A stretch of DNA of 49,887 bases, from positions 1 through 49,887 of IMG/VR virus record IMGVR_UViG_3300038701_000394. The stretch is one strand, 5' to 3'. Each line of letters starts with the position of its first letter. The first letter of the stretch is position 1. This document shows, piece by piece, positions 6,586-13,826 of this stretch. This stretch comes from a virus. The notes below the pieces were generated by a model. It saw nothing but the letters and a program-made list of their open reading frames with translations, was not told the DNA's origin and did no database searches. Made by a program: the position numbers and the translations under genes.

Positions 6586-7673
6586 GCGAACACTCCATCT
6601 TACCACCGTCCGGTGCTTCCGCATGGGTTGAATGCGCTGGATGGGTAACAACGAACCAAATGTATCCTGAACCGGATACTGACGCTTCGACCGAGGGTGA
6701 TAAAGCCCATGAGTTAGCTGCGGGATTAATTGCCGATGCTGCAAAAGGTGTTTACCAGCCTTCCGACAATGAAGCGGTGAACATGTATGTCGAGTATGTG
6801 CGTGATCTGATGCAGTCAACGGGAGTATTCACGCCACACATTGAAGAACGTGTGCGAATGCCGAACATTAATGAGTTGATGTGGGGTACGGTGGATTGTT
6901 GGTTGTTCGATAAAAAAACCGTGACACTTCACGTAATCGACTTTAAGCATGGTCACGGGTTAGTTGAAGCGTTCGAGAACTGGCAGTTGATGTCATACGT
7001 GTTTGGCATATTTAATGACCTTGATGTGAACGGCGTTGATGATCAGTACATTAACGTGTGTATGACGATTGTTCAGCCCAACGGATTCCACAAAAAGGGT
7101 CCGATCCGCACATGGGAAACGAAAGCAAGTAACTTGCGTGGTTATGCTAATCGGTTAATTGCAGCAGCAGGCGCAGCGTTGATGCCCGACCCTGATACTA
7201 AGACGGGTCCACATTGCAAATATTGTCCTGCACGTCTCCATTGCGAAGCGGCGTTACGTGCTGGCAATGATTTGTATGAAGCTACTGGTAAGATTAATCC
7301 GATAGATTTATCACCGGCACAGATGGGTACTCAGTTAGCGCTTGTGAATCGTGCCATAGCTCACTTGTCATCGTTACAAACCGCACTGAATTCACAGGTC
7401 GAAAACACGATCAAACAGGGGAAAGTTGTACCAGGATTCATCACCGAACAGTCTTACGGTCGCCAGAATTGGAGCAAACCATTTGAAGAGGTGGTTATGC
7501 TTGGTGAAATGTACGATGTGAAGGTGACGAAAGACACTTTAGTTACGCCAAAACAGGCTCAGAAATTAGGTATTGACGAGTCCGTCATTATGGCATATAG
7601 TGAAAAGAAATCGACAGGCGTTAAAGTCGTTGAAGATAAAACAAATAAAGCAAAAGAGGTTTTCACACAATGA
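6582..7673 (+). CDS. DUF2800 protein, RecB-like PD-(D/E)XK nuclease
   Basis: A 363-residue protein with the DUF2800 layout. The N-terminal LPPSGASAWVECAGW (a conserved Cys in the N-terminal part) is followed by EGDKAHELAAG, the catalytic region MWGTVDCWLFD...LHVIDFKHGHG (D and E/D-x-K) and a QLMSYVFG helix. A C-terminal cysteine pair, HCKYCPARLHCEAA, would complete an AddB/Cas4-like Fe-S or zinc cluster with the N-terminal Cys. DUF2800 proteins sit beside DUF2815 single-strand-binding proteins in many phages and are thought to be recombination exonucleases, as here. It starts ATGA-coupled to the preceding gene and overlaps the next by 4 bases. Confidence 0.85.
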   Translation: MSEHSILPPSGASAWVECAGWVTTNQMYPEPDTDASTEGDKAHELAAGLIADAAKGVYQPSDNEAVNMYVEYVRDLMQSTGVFTPHIEERVRMPNINELMWGTVDCWLFDKKTVTLHVIDFKHGHGLVEAFENWQLMSYVFGIFNDLDVNGVDDQYINVCMTIVQPNGFHKKGPIRTWETKASNLRGYANRLIAAAGAALMPDPDTKTGPHCKYCPARLHCEAALRAGNDLYEATGKINPIDLSPAQMGTQLALVNRAIAHLSSLQTALNSQVENTIKQGKVVPGFITEQSYGRQNWSKPFEEVVMLGEMYDVKVTKDTLVTPKQAQKLGIDESVIMAYSEKKSTGVKVVEDKTNKAKEVFTQ

Positions 7674-8560
7674 GCGATATTTTAATTACAGGTAGATTAG
7701 TTGGTGGTCATCCAATGAGCGGTCACGCATTAGTCGATGATCGTACTAAACAACCGAAGATGCAAGCTGACGGCACTACACCACGGGTTCAATTTTACGT
7801 TGGTGTGGCAATTGCTAAAGCTGGTGAACAACACTGGAATCAAACTGAATGGGGTGCTCAAATTTGGGCGATTGGTCAAGCTGATTTCCCTAATGGTGAG
7901 TTTAACGCACCTACGTTCGCATGGAAGATCGTTGACGGTGATTCTGCGATACCAAATAAAAACGGTAATAAGCCATGTGACCGTGAAGGCTATCCTGGTC
8001 ATTGGGTGATTAATTGTGCAACCGAATTACCGATCAATTGTTTTCATGCTGGTAAATATAACCCACATGAGCAAATACAGGACAAGAACGCGATTAAACC
8101 AGGCGATTACTGTCGTGTGTTAGTGAATGTTAAAGGTAATAATCCATCACCATCACCAGGCGTTTACATGAACCCAACGATGTTTGAACTGAGTCGTGCG
8201 GGTATCGCCATCCAGTTAAGTTCTGGACCAGACGCAGCAAGCGTGTTTGGTGGTACTCAGGCGGTATTGCCACAAAACGCAGCTATCGACCCTAACGCTG
8301 GTATTGCACCAGCGGCTCCGGTTGCACCAGCGGCTCCGGTTGCACCAGCGGCTCCGGTTGCACCAGCGGCACCAGCGGCACCAGCGGCACCAGCGGCACC
8401 AGCGGCACCAGCGGCACCAGCGGCACCAGCGGCACCAGCGGCACCAGCGTACGATATGGTCACGCCTCCCAAGACTTATGATGTTGGTGGTACGCAATAC
8501 ACCGCTGAACAATTGAAAGCGGTCGGATGGACTGACGAACAGATTGCAGCGTTGGGTTAA
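7670..8560 (+). CDS. DUF2815 single-stranded DNA-binding protein with long Ala-Pro linker
   Basis: A 296-residue protein. The N-terminal 190 or so residues match DUF2815 phage SSB-like proteins (MSDILITGRLVGGHPM, VQFYVGVAIAK, GHWVINCATELPINCF, GDYCRVLVNVKGN, PGVYMNPTMFEL). A repetitive linker of APAAP units spans about residues 213-260, encoded by 9-base tandem repeats. The C-terminal tail, TYDVGGTQYTAEQLKAVGW followed by TDEQIAAL, is a typical end of phage SSBs and may contact partners. It should coat ssDNA during replication and recombination with the neighbouring DUF2800 nuclease. Linker length may vary by repeat slippage. Confidence 0.82.
   Translation: MSDILITGRLVGGHPMSGHALVDDRTKQPKMQADGTTPRVQFYVGVAIAKAGEQHWNQTEWGAQIWAIGQADFPNGEFNAPTFAWKIVDGDSAIPNKNGNKPCDREGYPGHWVINCATELPINCFHAGKYNPHEQIQDKNAIKPGDYCRVLVNVKGNNPSPSPGVYMNPTMFELSRAGIAIQLSSGPDAASVFGGTQAVLPQNAAIDPNAGIAPAAPVAPAAPVAPAAPVAPAAPAAPAAPAAPAAPAAPAAPAAPAAPAYDMVTPPKTYDVGGTQYTAEQLKAVGWTDEQIAALG
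8306..8449 (+). repeat. Tandem 9-base and 18-base repeats coding for APA linker
   Basis: Units GCACCAGCG with interspersed GCTCCGGTT (three copies), then about ten uninterrupted GCACCAGCG units. All are in frame in the SSB gene and encode Ala-Pro-Ala. The opposite strand and other frames stay open across it only because of the repeat. Confidence 0.9.
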
Positions 8561-8623
8561 TGTGGTACGGACGGGGTGACGTCCGTCCAACTCGCAATAA
8601 TGTCAAAGAGGAGTGAGTTAAAA

Positions 8624-8899
8624 ATGGTGGACGAAACTGAATTTGGCATCATGGACGCAGACCACGAATCGAGGCTGGACGATAGCAAGAATGGTCGTCA
8701 AAAAATAACAATTTGGTGGGCTACAAAAATCGGGTACAGACGTGAGATAGAAGGTACGAAAGAAGAAATCAACCAGATAATTCACGACATAACAGAAAGT
8801 GACTCACAAGAAGAACACTTATTTGATTTGTGCGAACGTAATTACGAAGAAGATTTTGACGCTGACTTAGATTGTTTTGACGTTGAAGATTTAGACTAA
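8624..8899 (+). CDS. Hypothetical acidic protein (91 aa)
   Basis: Start ATG 8624 is chosen because AGGAG lies ten bases upstream; an in-frame ATG at 8600 has no such site. The protein has a central IWWATKIGYRREIEGTK segment and a strongly acidic C-terminus (EEDFDADLDCFDVEDLD). No family is recognised. The acidic tail could mimic nucleic acid or bind a basic partner, but that is speculation. It is the first gene of the accessory insert between SSB and MazG-like genes and follows the first of three AATAATGTC leader boxes. Confidence 0.65.
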   Translation: MVDETEFGIMDADHESRLDDSKNGRQKITIWWATKIGYRREIEGTKEEINQIIHDITESDSQEEHLFDLCERNYEEDFDADLDCFDVEDLD

Positions 8900-8919
8900 A
8901 TAATGTCGGAGGTTAAATT

Positions 8920-9195
8920 TTGAGAGTCTTATCTGAAAGTAAGCCAGTTGCGAAAAAAGATTACCAATGCGATGCGTGCAACTGGCTTATTGAAGTCGGG
9001 GTTAATGACATCGGATTAACTTTTGCAGAGTACCGGCAAGTTGTGAAAGCAAAGCGGAACGGGTGGAAAATCCGAAAAGGTGAACATTACTACAAGCAAG
9101 CGCAAATATTCGATGGCGAGTTTTGCGTCTTTAAAGGCATACCGGCAATCGTTGATATTTGTCAAAAGTATAAGCTTTTTGATGGTTGTTATTAA
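8920..9195 (+). CDS. Hypothetical small zinc-binding-type protein (91 aa)
   Basis: Probable TTG start at 8920, preceded by GGAGG at seven bases. The N-terminal KKDYQCDACNWLI has a CxxC pair; further cysteines lie in EFCVF, DICQKY and DGCY, enough for a small zinc site. The segment KIRKGEHYYKQAQIFDGEF is typical of small phage proteins with this fold. Function unknown. It lies between two similar leader sequences in the accessory insert. Confidence 0.65.
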   Translation: MRVLSESKPVAKKDYQCDACNWLIEVGVNDIGLTFAEYRQVVKAKRNGWKIRKGEHYYKQAQIFDGEFCVFKGIPAIVDICQKYKLFDGCY

Positions 9196-9225
9196 TCGTA
9201 ATAATGTCGTATAGGAGTGAGTTAG

Positions 9226-9480
9226 ATGATACGAAAAACAGTAACTATGCCAAGCGAATTGAGCGGCGAAAATGGCGGCAAATACCTAATGATTGGCGAG
9301 TTCTTTGAGGAGGTTTCTGTCAGGTGTGAAGAATGTGACGATGGATGCAACGAATGCGGATTTGGCGGGTATCGCAAAGAAAAAATACCCGTGTCATGGG
9401 AAACGATAAAACAGATTTACAAAAAAGCAGTTGACCATTTTGCAGAGCAAGAAGCTCAAATGTCGGTAGTTAACTATTAG
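9226..9480 (+). CDS. Hypothetical protein with Cys-rich knuckle (84 aa)
   Basis: The ATG follows AGGAG at ten bases. A central cysteine cluster, VRCEECDDGCNECGFGGY, has the CxxC spacing of a DnaJ-type or rubredoxin-like zinc knuckle. The C-terminus is helical (SWETIKQIYKKAVDHFAEQ). No family recognised. It is third in a row of small genes that share the AATAATGTC...GGAGTGAGTTA leader. Confidence 0.65.
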   Translation: MIRKTVTMPSELSGENGGKYLMIGEFFEEVSVRCEECDDGCNECGFGGYRKEKIPVSWETIKQIYKKAVDHFAEQEAQMSVVNY

Positions 9481-9490
9481 GAATGCAAAC

Positions 9491-9733
9491 ATGAATGAAG
9501 TAAACGTAATAAGTATGTCAGGCGGCAAAGACTCTACAGCAATGGCTTTGCTTGCTGTAGAGCGCGAAACGCCAAAAATGAATCATGAGGAAGTTCTAGC
9601 GTTTGCCAGAATGAATAAGGATAAAATTTCGCTAAAGCCAGACGCTGTTATAGCCGAGCTAAAAGAGCTAACCAAGCGATATATCGAGCGCTTTGGGACG
9701 CGGCGTGAACGATTAGAGATTCTTAACACATAA
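9491..9733 (+). CDS. Truncated PP-loop protein (80 aa), probable remnant or recombinant
   Basis: The N-terminus MNEVNVISMSGGKDSTAMAL is a perfect PP-loop of the PAPS-reductase/DndC type. After about residue 24 the expected FADTG region is absent, replaced by a helical, charged tail (HEEVLAFARMNKDKISL, ELKELTKRYIERFG). At 80 residues it is far shorter than any enzyme of the family, so ATP-pyrophosphatase activity is doubtful. AGGA lies eight bases before the ATG. The stop TAA lies inside the first arm of the attC-like structure, a typical place for a gene-cassette stop codon. Confidence 0.6.
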   Translation: MNEVNVISMSGGKDSTAMALLAVERETPKMNHEEVLAFARMNKDKISLKPDAVIAELKELTKRYIERFGTRRERLEILNT

Positions 9734-9787
9734 CCCGTAAATAAACGGCTGTGCTTTTTACAGTCCGTTTGATTTTGTTGTTATGTG
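9727..9787. repeat. attC-like imperfect palindrome (integron cassette site candidate)
   Basis: Outer arms CACATAAC (9727-9734) and GTTATGTG (9780-9787) are perfect inverted repeats. Inner arms AAACGG+CTGT (9743-9752) and ACAG+CCGTTT (9760-9763, 9765-9770) pair perfectly apart from one extra T at 9764. This is the R''/L''/L'/R' layout with an extrahelical base seen in attC sites; 61 bases is within their size range. ACATAAC/GTTATGT deviates at one position from RYYYAAC/GTTRRRY. It lacks the 3' T-run of an intrinsic terminator. Confidence 0.45.
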
Positions 9788-9812
9788 ATTTATTTATTAA
9801 GAAGGAAATATT

Positions 9813-9878
9813 ATGGAATTGCCAATGATAGTTTTTATGATTTGTTTTTTAGGTTTAGTTTATGCGGCTTCTAGGTGA
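9813..9878 (+). CDS. Micropeptide (21 aa), single membrane helix
   Basis: ATG 9813 is preceded by AAGGAA. The peptide is MELPMIVFMICFLGLVYAAS plus one Arg, almost entirely hydrophobic, consistent with one transmembrane helix. It ends three bases before the next start codon (ATG 9882). Too short for family assignment; one of several hydrophobic micropeptides in this genome. Confidence 0.4.
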   Translation: MELPMIVFMICFLGLVYAASR

Positions 9879-9881
9879 TTT

Positions 9882-10076
9882 ATGAGCATTATTGCAACAG
9901 TTTCAGGATGTACACAGGTGGGTCAAGACACATATAGAGACCGGCACGTTAGCCGAGAGTTTGACGAAAAGCGCAGTATTGCAGACATATTAAGTTGGGC
10001 TAAAAATGAGCTTGGACGAGACCATGTTAGCATTTGTGAGATACAACTTAGCGAATATACAGGCAAGAGCTTGTAA
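9882..10076 (+). CDS. Hypothetical protein (64 aa)
   Basis: A soluble 64-residue protein, MSIIATVSGCTQVGQDTYRD..., with a helical middle (IADILSWAKNEL) and VSICEIQLSEYTG at the end. No family is recognised. With the micropeptide it forms a unit bounded by the attC-like site (9727-9787) and a half-copy of the same site (10077-10099), so it looks like the content of a mobile cassette. Confidence 0.55.
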   Translation: MSIIATVSGCTQVGQDTYRDRHVSREFDEKRSIADILSWAKNELGRDHVSICEIQLSEYTGKSL

Positions 10077-10099
10077 CACATAACCCCAAGCACAACGGC
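10077..10099. repeat. Half attC-like repeat (left arm only)
   Basis: CACATAACCC at 10077 and AACGGC at 10094-10099 match the R'' and L'' part of the 9727 site at identical spacing (23 bases, about 17 matching). No GTTATGTG arm follows. A different hairpin, GTAGCGC...GCGCTAC, comes next. It may be a truncated cassette boundary. Confidence 0.4.
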
Positions 10100-10164
10100 A
10101 AGCGTAGCGCGTCCACTGATGCTAGTTTTTATGCGCTACATTACCTACAAAGTGAGAAATTAGA

Positions 10165-10461
10165 ATGACTGAACAAGCTATTGAAAAAGAGATTCAAGAA
10201 AAGAACTTAAACGCACCACGTTTAACTCCTGACTTGATTGATGCAGCGATTAAAGACGAGGATTACCATGTATTTGAAAAGACCTGCTTGACAGTGTGCT
10301 GTTTGACATTGCGCAATGGCTTTACTGTAACGGGTGAAAGCGCGTGTGCAAGCCCTGAAAATTTTGATGCCGAAATAGGCAGAAAGATTGCGCGTGAAAA
10401 TGCTCGTAATAAGATTTGGATGCTTGAAGGCTACCTGCTTAAAGAAAAACTAGCAGCCTAG
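10165..10461 (+). CDS. N4 gp49 / Sf6 gp66-like family protein
   Basis: A 98-residue protein: TPDLIDAAIKDEDYHVFEKT, LTVCCLTLRNGFTVTGESAC, SPENFDAEIGRKIARENARN and IWMLEGYLLKEKLA. This is the conserved layout of the phage N4 gp49/Sf6 gp66 family, present in many gammaproteobacterial phages and prophages and of unknown function. It is the last gene of the accessory insert. The family is complete in length here. Confidence 0.8.
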   Translation: MTEQAIEKEIQEKNLNAPRLTPDLIDAAIKDEDYHVFEKTCLTVCCLTLRNGFTVTGESACASPENFDAEIGRKIARENARNKIWMLEGYLLKEKLAA

Positions 10462-10668
10462 CTTTGCGCTGCTTACATAGGGCGCATAACACTGCATTAG
10501 AAGGAATCCGCATAACACCCTAAAAAGCGGATTCCGTATAAATCTAATTGCTGTCGAAAAAGAGAGTAAGAATTATGAAGCTAGTAGACTAAAGGTGCGC
10601 ACCGAAGGTAGGTCACTGTATAACGGTAGTGCGGGTTCGCTTCTTCCATTAACTAACAGGAGTTAAAT
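10462..10668 (+). other. Intergenic region with hairpin and palindrome
   Basis: No gene seen. GGAATCCGC (10503-10511) and GCGGATTCC (10527-10535) form a 9-base-pair hairpin without a T-run, and GCATAAC occurs twice nearby. A perfect palindrome GGTGCGCACC lies at 10594-10603. AGGAG just before 10669 is the ribosome binding site of the MazG-like gene. It marks the right edge of the accessory insert. Confidence 0.5.
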
Positions 10669-11040
10669 ATGAACAAATTAAAATCAGCAGTAACATCATT
10701 AATCGGCGCTTGTCATGATGCAGCAGTGCGTGGCAACTGGTGGCACGATATTGAAACAGGCGAACCACTTGAACGTAATAAAGGTGAATTATTGTGTCTA
10801 ATTCACAGTGAGATTTCAGAGACGATGGAAGGTGCTCGTAAGGGTCGAATGGACGATCATCTGACTCATCGTAAGCAGGAAGAAGTTGAACTGGCTGACA
10901 CACTTATTCGTATCTTCGATTACGCTGGTGGGTTCGGATTAGACGTTGCTGGTGCGTTAGTTGAGAAACTTGAATACAACGCTAAACGTGCTGACCATGA
11001 CCCAGCTAACCGCATGAAGGATGGAGGTAAGAAGTTTTGA
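10669..11040 (+). CDS. MazG-like nucleotide pyrophosphohydrolase
   Basis: A 123-residue all-alpha NTP-PPase. LLCLIHSEISETMEGARKG carries the first metal-binding E-x-x-E helix and EEVELADTLIRIFDYAGG the second E-x-x-x-D helix; LVEKLEYNAKRADHDPANR closes the domain. Enzymes of this group hydrolyse dNTPs, (p)ppGpp-like or modified nucleotides and are common in phages, where they may adjust the nucleotide pool or the host stringent response. A clear AGGAG precedes the ATG. It is followed, with a 4-base overlap, by DUF3310 and the DNA polymerase. Confidence 0.85.
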   Translation: MNKLKSAVTSLIGACHDAAVRGNWWHDIETGEPLERNKGELLCLIHSEISETMEGARKGRMDDHLTHRKQEEVELADTLIRIFDYAGGFGLDVAGALVEKLEYNAKRADHDPANRMKDGGKKF

Positions 11041-11246
11041 CAGTCGATAACGTGAACCATCCTGAACATTATCAATCTGACAATGGGATTGAATGTATTG
11101 ACGCTATTGAAGCGGCATTAACACCCGAAGAATTCAGAGGGTATTGCAAGGGTAACGCTTTGAAATATGTGTGGCGTGAGCGTAAGAAAGGCGGTGATGA
11201 ATCATTACAGAAAGCTAACTGGTATCTGAATCGGGTGAAAAAATGA
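11037..11246 (+). CDS. DUF3310 family protein
   Basis: A 69-residue protein with the DUF3310 pattern: VNHPEHYQSDNGIECIDAI, EEFRGYCKGNALKYVWRERK and SLQKANWYLNRV. The start is TTG 11037, overlapping the previous stop, with GGAGG at a suitable distance. DUF3310 proteins are frequent in phage nucleotide and replication modules (sometimes labelled nucleotide kinase, without good support). It overlaps the polymerase start by 4 bases, so all three genes are coupled. Confidence 0.88.
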   Translation: MTVDNVNHPEHYQSDNGIECIDAIEAALTPEEFRGYCKGNALKYVWRERKKGGDESLQKANWYLNRVKK

Positions 11247-13339
11247 TCAAAGGTCGTAATAAATGCAGCGGGTGTGGTCACATGTACGATCAACACCTCG
11301 ATAAATGTCCGAAGTGCGATGCAATGCAGTGCTTTAGCGACTTCGTTCAATATGATGGCCGTGATTGGATATACGACATTGAGACATATCCCAACGTATT
11401 TACAGCGGCTTTTAAGCATGTGGCGACCGGCACCAGACGCATATTTGAAGTTAGCGAACGTCAAAACGATACCGAAGCCCTTTGTGAATTCCTTGTGATA
11501 CTGCGTGACGCCGGTTGTCGAATGGTAGGTTATAACAACATCAACTTCGATTACCCTGTGCTGCACTACATCATGAACAACCTTTACGGTATGACGGTTA
11601 ATTATATCTACCAAAAAGCGATGGACATTATCACTGGCGAACGATTTGCACACATCGTATGGGATAGTGAAATACTCATACCGCAAATCGACCTGTATAA
11701 AATTCATCACTTCGATAACCAGGCACGTAGCACCGGCTTGAAGATGCTTGAATTCAACATGAGGTCACAGTCCATCGAGGACTTGCCTTTCGAGGTCGGT
11801 ACGGAATTAACGCCAGAGCAAATACCTGTGCTGATTAAATATAACTGGCACGATGTTGATGAAACCGAAGCGTTCTATCTCAAATCGTTGGATCGTATCG
11901 AATTCCGTGAAGAGTTGTCCACGAAGTACAACAAGAATTTCATGAATCACAACGATACAAAGATAGGCAAAGATTATTTCATCATGGAACTAGAGCGGTT
12001 AATGCCTGGTTCATGCTACGACCGTTCAAGTGGTAGGCGCGAGATACGCCAAACGTGGCGTAACAGTATTCCATTGCGTGACGTTATCTTACCGTATATT
12101 AAATTCGAGCAACCTGAATTCACACGGATACTTGAATGGTTCAAGGCTCAAACAATCGTTGAAACGAAGGGTGTGTTTACCGACCTGTGCGCCACCATCG
12201 ACGGGTTTCAATATGATTTCGGTGTGGGTGGTATTCACGGTTCTGTTGAGTCGCAAACCGTTAGAAGCGATGATGAATTTGTCATTGAATCAAGAGATGT
12301 AAAGTCGTATTATCCTAACCTTGCGATAGCTAACGGGTTGTACCCCGAACATTTATCTGAGAATTTCTGTGATATATACAAGGATGTGTATGACCAGCGT
12401 CAGCGACACGCAAAGGGCACAGCGGAAAATGCCATGTTAAAGCTTGCGCTCAATGGTGTATATGGTGACTCAAACAACAAGTACAGTCCATTTTATGACC
12501 CTGCGTTCACCATGTCGATAACAATCAATGGGCAATTACTGTTGTGTATGTTGGCTGAACAACTAATCAAAGTACCAGGATTGAAAATGCTAATGATAAA
12601 TACGGATGGACTCGAATATATTGCACCAAAGTGCTTTGTTGACCACATAAATCTCGTATGTCATTGGTGGGAAAAATTAACCAAACTTACGTTAGAACAC
12701 ATAGATTACTCAGTAATGTATATTCGTGATGTGAATAACTACATTGCTGTGGGTGATGACGGTTCTATAAAACGCAAGGGTGCTTATGAATATAAACTTG
12801 ACTGGCATCAAAATTTCAGTCAGTTAGTGGTTCCGAAAGCAGTTGAGGCGTATTTATTGAAAGGTACACCCGTTGAACAATTTATCCGCAACCATCCCGA
12901 TGATCACGATTTCACTTTGCGTACTAAAATACCTCGTTCAGACCAGTTGATGTTTAACGATACTGAACCGCTTCAACGAATCACACGGTACATTGTGAGC
13001 ACGAACGGTGGAACTTTGACGAAAGTCGCACCACCGAAAAAAGGTTTTCAAGTTGGACAATGGAAACGTGCAAACGGATTGACGGACGGGTTTTATACTG
13101 GTGTAATTGCCGAACTGAACTCACAGAATCACACGGGGGACGTTGATGTTACGGGTCTACCATGGGATGAACGCATAAATACTAAGAATCGCAGTAAATA
13201 TGAGATACGGAAGACAGGCATTGAAGTGGGCAAACGGGTTACTATTTGTAATAATATGCGTGACTTTGATCGAGATAGCTTGGATTATAACCACTACATA
13301 AACGAAGCGATGAAACTAATTAAACCATTGGAGGGTTGA
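11243..13339 (+). CDS. Family B DNA polymerase with 3'-5' exonuclease
   Basis: A 698-residue protein. An N-terminal zinc ribbon (CSGCG...CPKCD, residues 8-26) precedes the exonuclease domain: ExoI IYDIETYPN (D45, E47), ExoII YNNINFDYPVLHY and ExoIII YNWHDVDET. Polymerase motif A is RDVKSYYPNL (D352), motif B is LKLALNGVYGDSNN and motif C is MINTDGLEY, with Asn where DTD polymerases have Asp; this NTDG form is common in small phage B-type polymerases. GAYEYKLDWHQN follows. The C-terminal extension (about 640-690) has GLPWDERINTKNRSKYEIRK, related to the 5923 protein. It presumably replicates the phage genome with the primase-helicase and SSB encoded here. Confidence 0.88.
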   Translation: MIKGRNKCSGCGHMYDQHLDKCPKCDAMQCFSDFVQYDGRDWIYDIETYPNVFTAAFKHVATGTRRIFEVSERQNDTEALCEFLVILRDAGCRMVGYNNINFDYPVLHYIMNNLYGMTVNYIYQKAMDIITGERFAHIVWDSEILIPQIDLYKIHHFDNQARSTGLKMLEFNMRSQSIEDLPFEVGTELTPEQIPVLIKYNWHDVDETEAFYLKSLDRIEFREELSTKYNKNFMNHNDTKIGKDYFIMELERLMPGSCYDRSSGRREIRQTWRNSIPLRDVILPYIKFEQPEFTRILEWFKAQTIVETKGVFTDLCATIDGFQYDFGVGGIHGSVESQTVRSDDEFVIESRDVKSYYPNLAIANGLYPEHLSENFCDIYKDVYDQRQRHAKGTAENAMLKLALNGVYGDSNNKYSPFYDPAFTMSITINGQLLLCMLAEQLIKVPGLKMLMINTDGLEYIAPKCFVDHINLVCHWWEKLTKLTLEHIDYSVMYIRDVNNYIAVGDDGSIKRKGAYEYKLDWHQNFSQLVVPKAVEAYLLKGTPVEQFIRNHPDDHDFTLRTKIPRSDQLMFNDTEPLQRITRYIVSTNGGTLTKVAPPKKGFQVGQWKRANGLTDGFYTGVIAELNSQNHTGDVDVTGLPWDERINTKNRSKYEIRKTGIEVGKRVTICNNMRDFDRDSLDYNHYINEAMKLIKPLEG

Positions 13340-13341
13340 CC

Positions 13342-13431
13342 GTGAGAAAGAGTGACGAAGGGTGTCTATGCGCAGTAACCGCATTCATATTTTTATTTAG
13401 CGTGTATATGGTGTTTGAATCATTTCTCTAA
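13342..13431 (+). CDS. Small membrane protein (29 aa)
   Basis: GTG start 13342 follows GGAGGG at a good distance, two bases after the polymerase stop. The sequence is MRKSDEGCLCAV followed by a hydrophobic helix TAFIFLFSVYMVFESFL. It is the last rightward early gene; its 3' end overlaps the last codons of the opposing late gene at 13420. No family. Confidence 0.45.
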   Translation: MRKSDEGCLCAVTAFIFLFSVYMVFESFL

Positions 13432-13824
13432 TCTATCAGCAAAAATACCAATCAAGCGATCAAGTCTAGCATTCATTTCTTTAGTCTGATCGCGTTGAGC
13501 GGCTTCCATGCTGTTAAGTATTGTCATGATATTAATTAGATCACGATCCAAATCCACACGTTTGACATAGGTGTCTTTCACATCGTCAATCCTTTTATGC
13601 ACGTTAGTCAATGAGTCGTTATAATCATCATGTCGTTCAATGACACGTCTTTCTACTTCATCATGTCGTTCCTGTGAACGTCTTTCTACTTCGGTAGCTT
13701 TTTCGTCAATCTTTTCACTGATGCGGTTGTGATTATTAATCACCCATCTGACCACACCAACTAACGCGCTACTAAAGGTAAACATTATCCCGAAGAACGT
13801 AATTATATCGTTAGAAATCGTCAT
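13420..13824 (-). CDS. Membrane-anchored coiled-coil protein, candidate lysis-associated (holin/spanin-like or DUF2730-like)
   Basis: A 134-residue protein. An N-terminal transmembrane segment (IITFFGIMFTFSSALVGVV) is followed by a long, highly charged helix rich in Glu, Arg and His (residues about 35-95), with repeats like ERRSQERHDEVERRVIERHD, and a C-terminal helical tail. One membrane anchor plus coiled coil matches many phage proteins near lysis genes; function is inferred from position at the end of the late operon beside DUF1353. ATG 13824 is preferred over TTG 13833, as it is better spaced from GAGG. Confidence 0.6.
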   Translation of the reverse strand: MTISNDIITFFGIMFTFSSALVGVVRWVINNHNRISEKIDEKATEVERRSQERHDEVERRVIERHDDYNDSLTNVHKRIDDVKDTYVKRVDLDRDLINIMTILNSMEAAQRDQTKEMNARLDRLIGIFADRLEK

Positions 13825-13826
13825 GC

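Noticed and set aside
8216-8590. Long minus-strand frame (Trp/Cys/Arg repeats) and other open frames over the SSB linker repeat
   Set aside because: Open only because a 9-base repeat has no stops in most frames; no ribosome site or family pattern, and the plus-strand SSB frame is clearly coding.
10577-10648. tRNA-like segment ending GGTTCGCTTCTTCCA
   Set aside because: A short end pairing (GAAGC/GCTTC) exists but no T-stem, anticodon stem or D-arm can be built; treated as chance.
11072-11710. 212-codon minus-strand frame opposite the DNA polymerase N-terminus
   Set aside because: It opposes well-supported DUF3310 and polymerase exonuclease motifs; no start signal or recognisable protein pattern.
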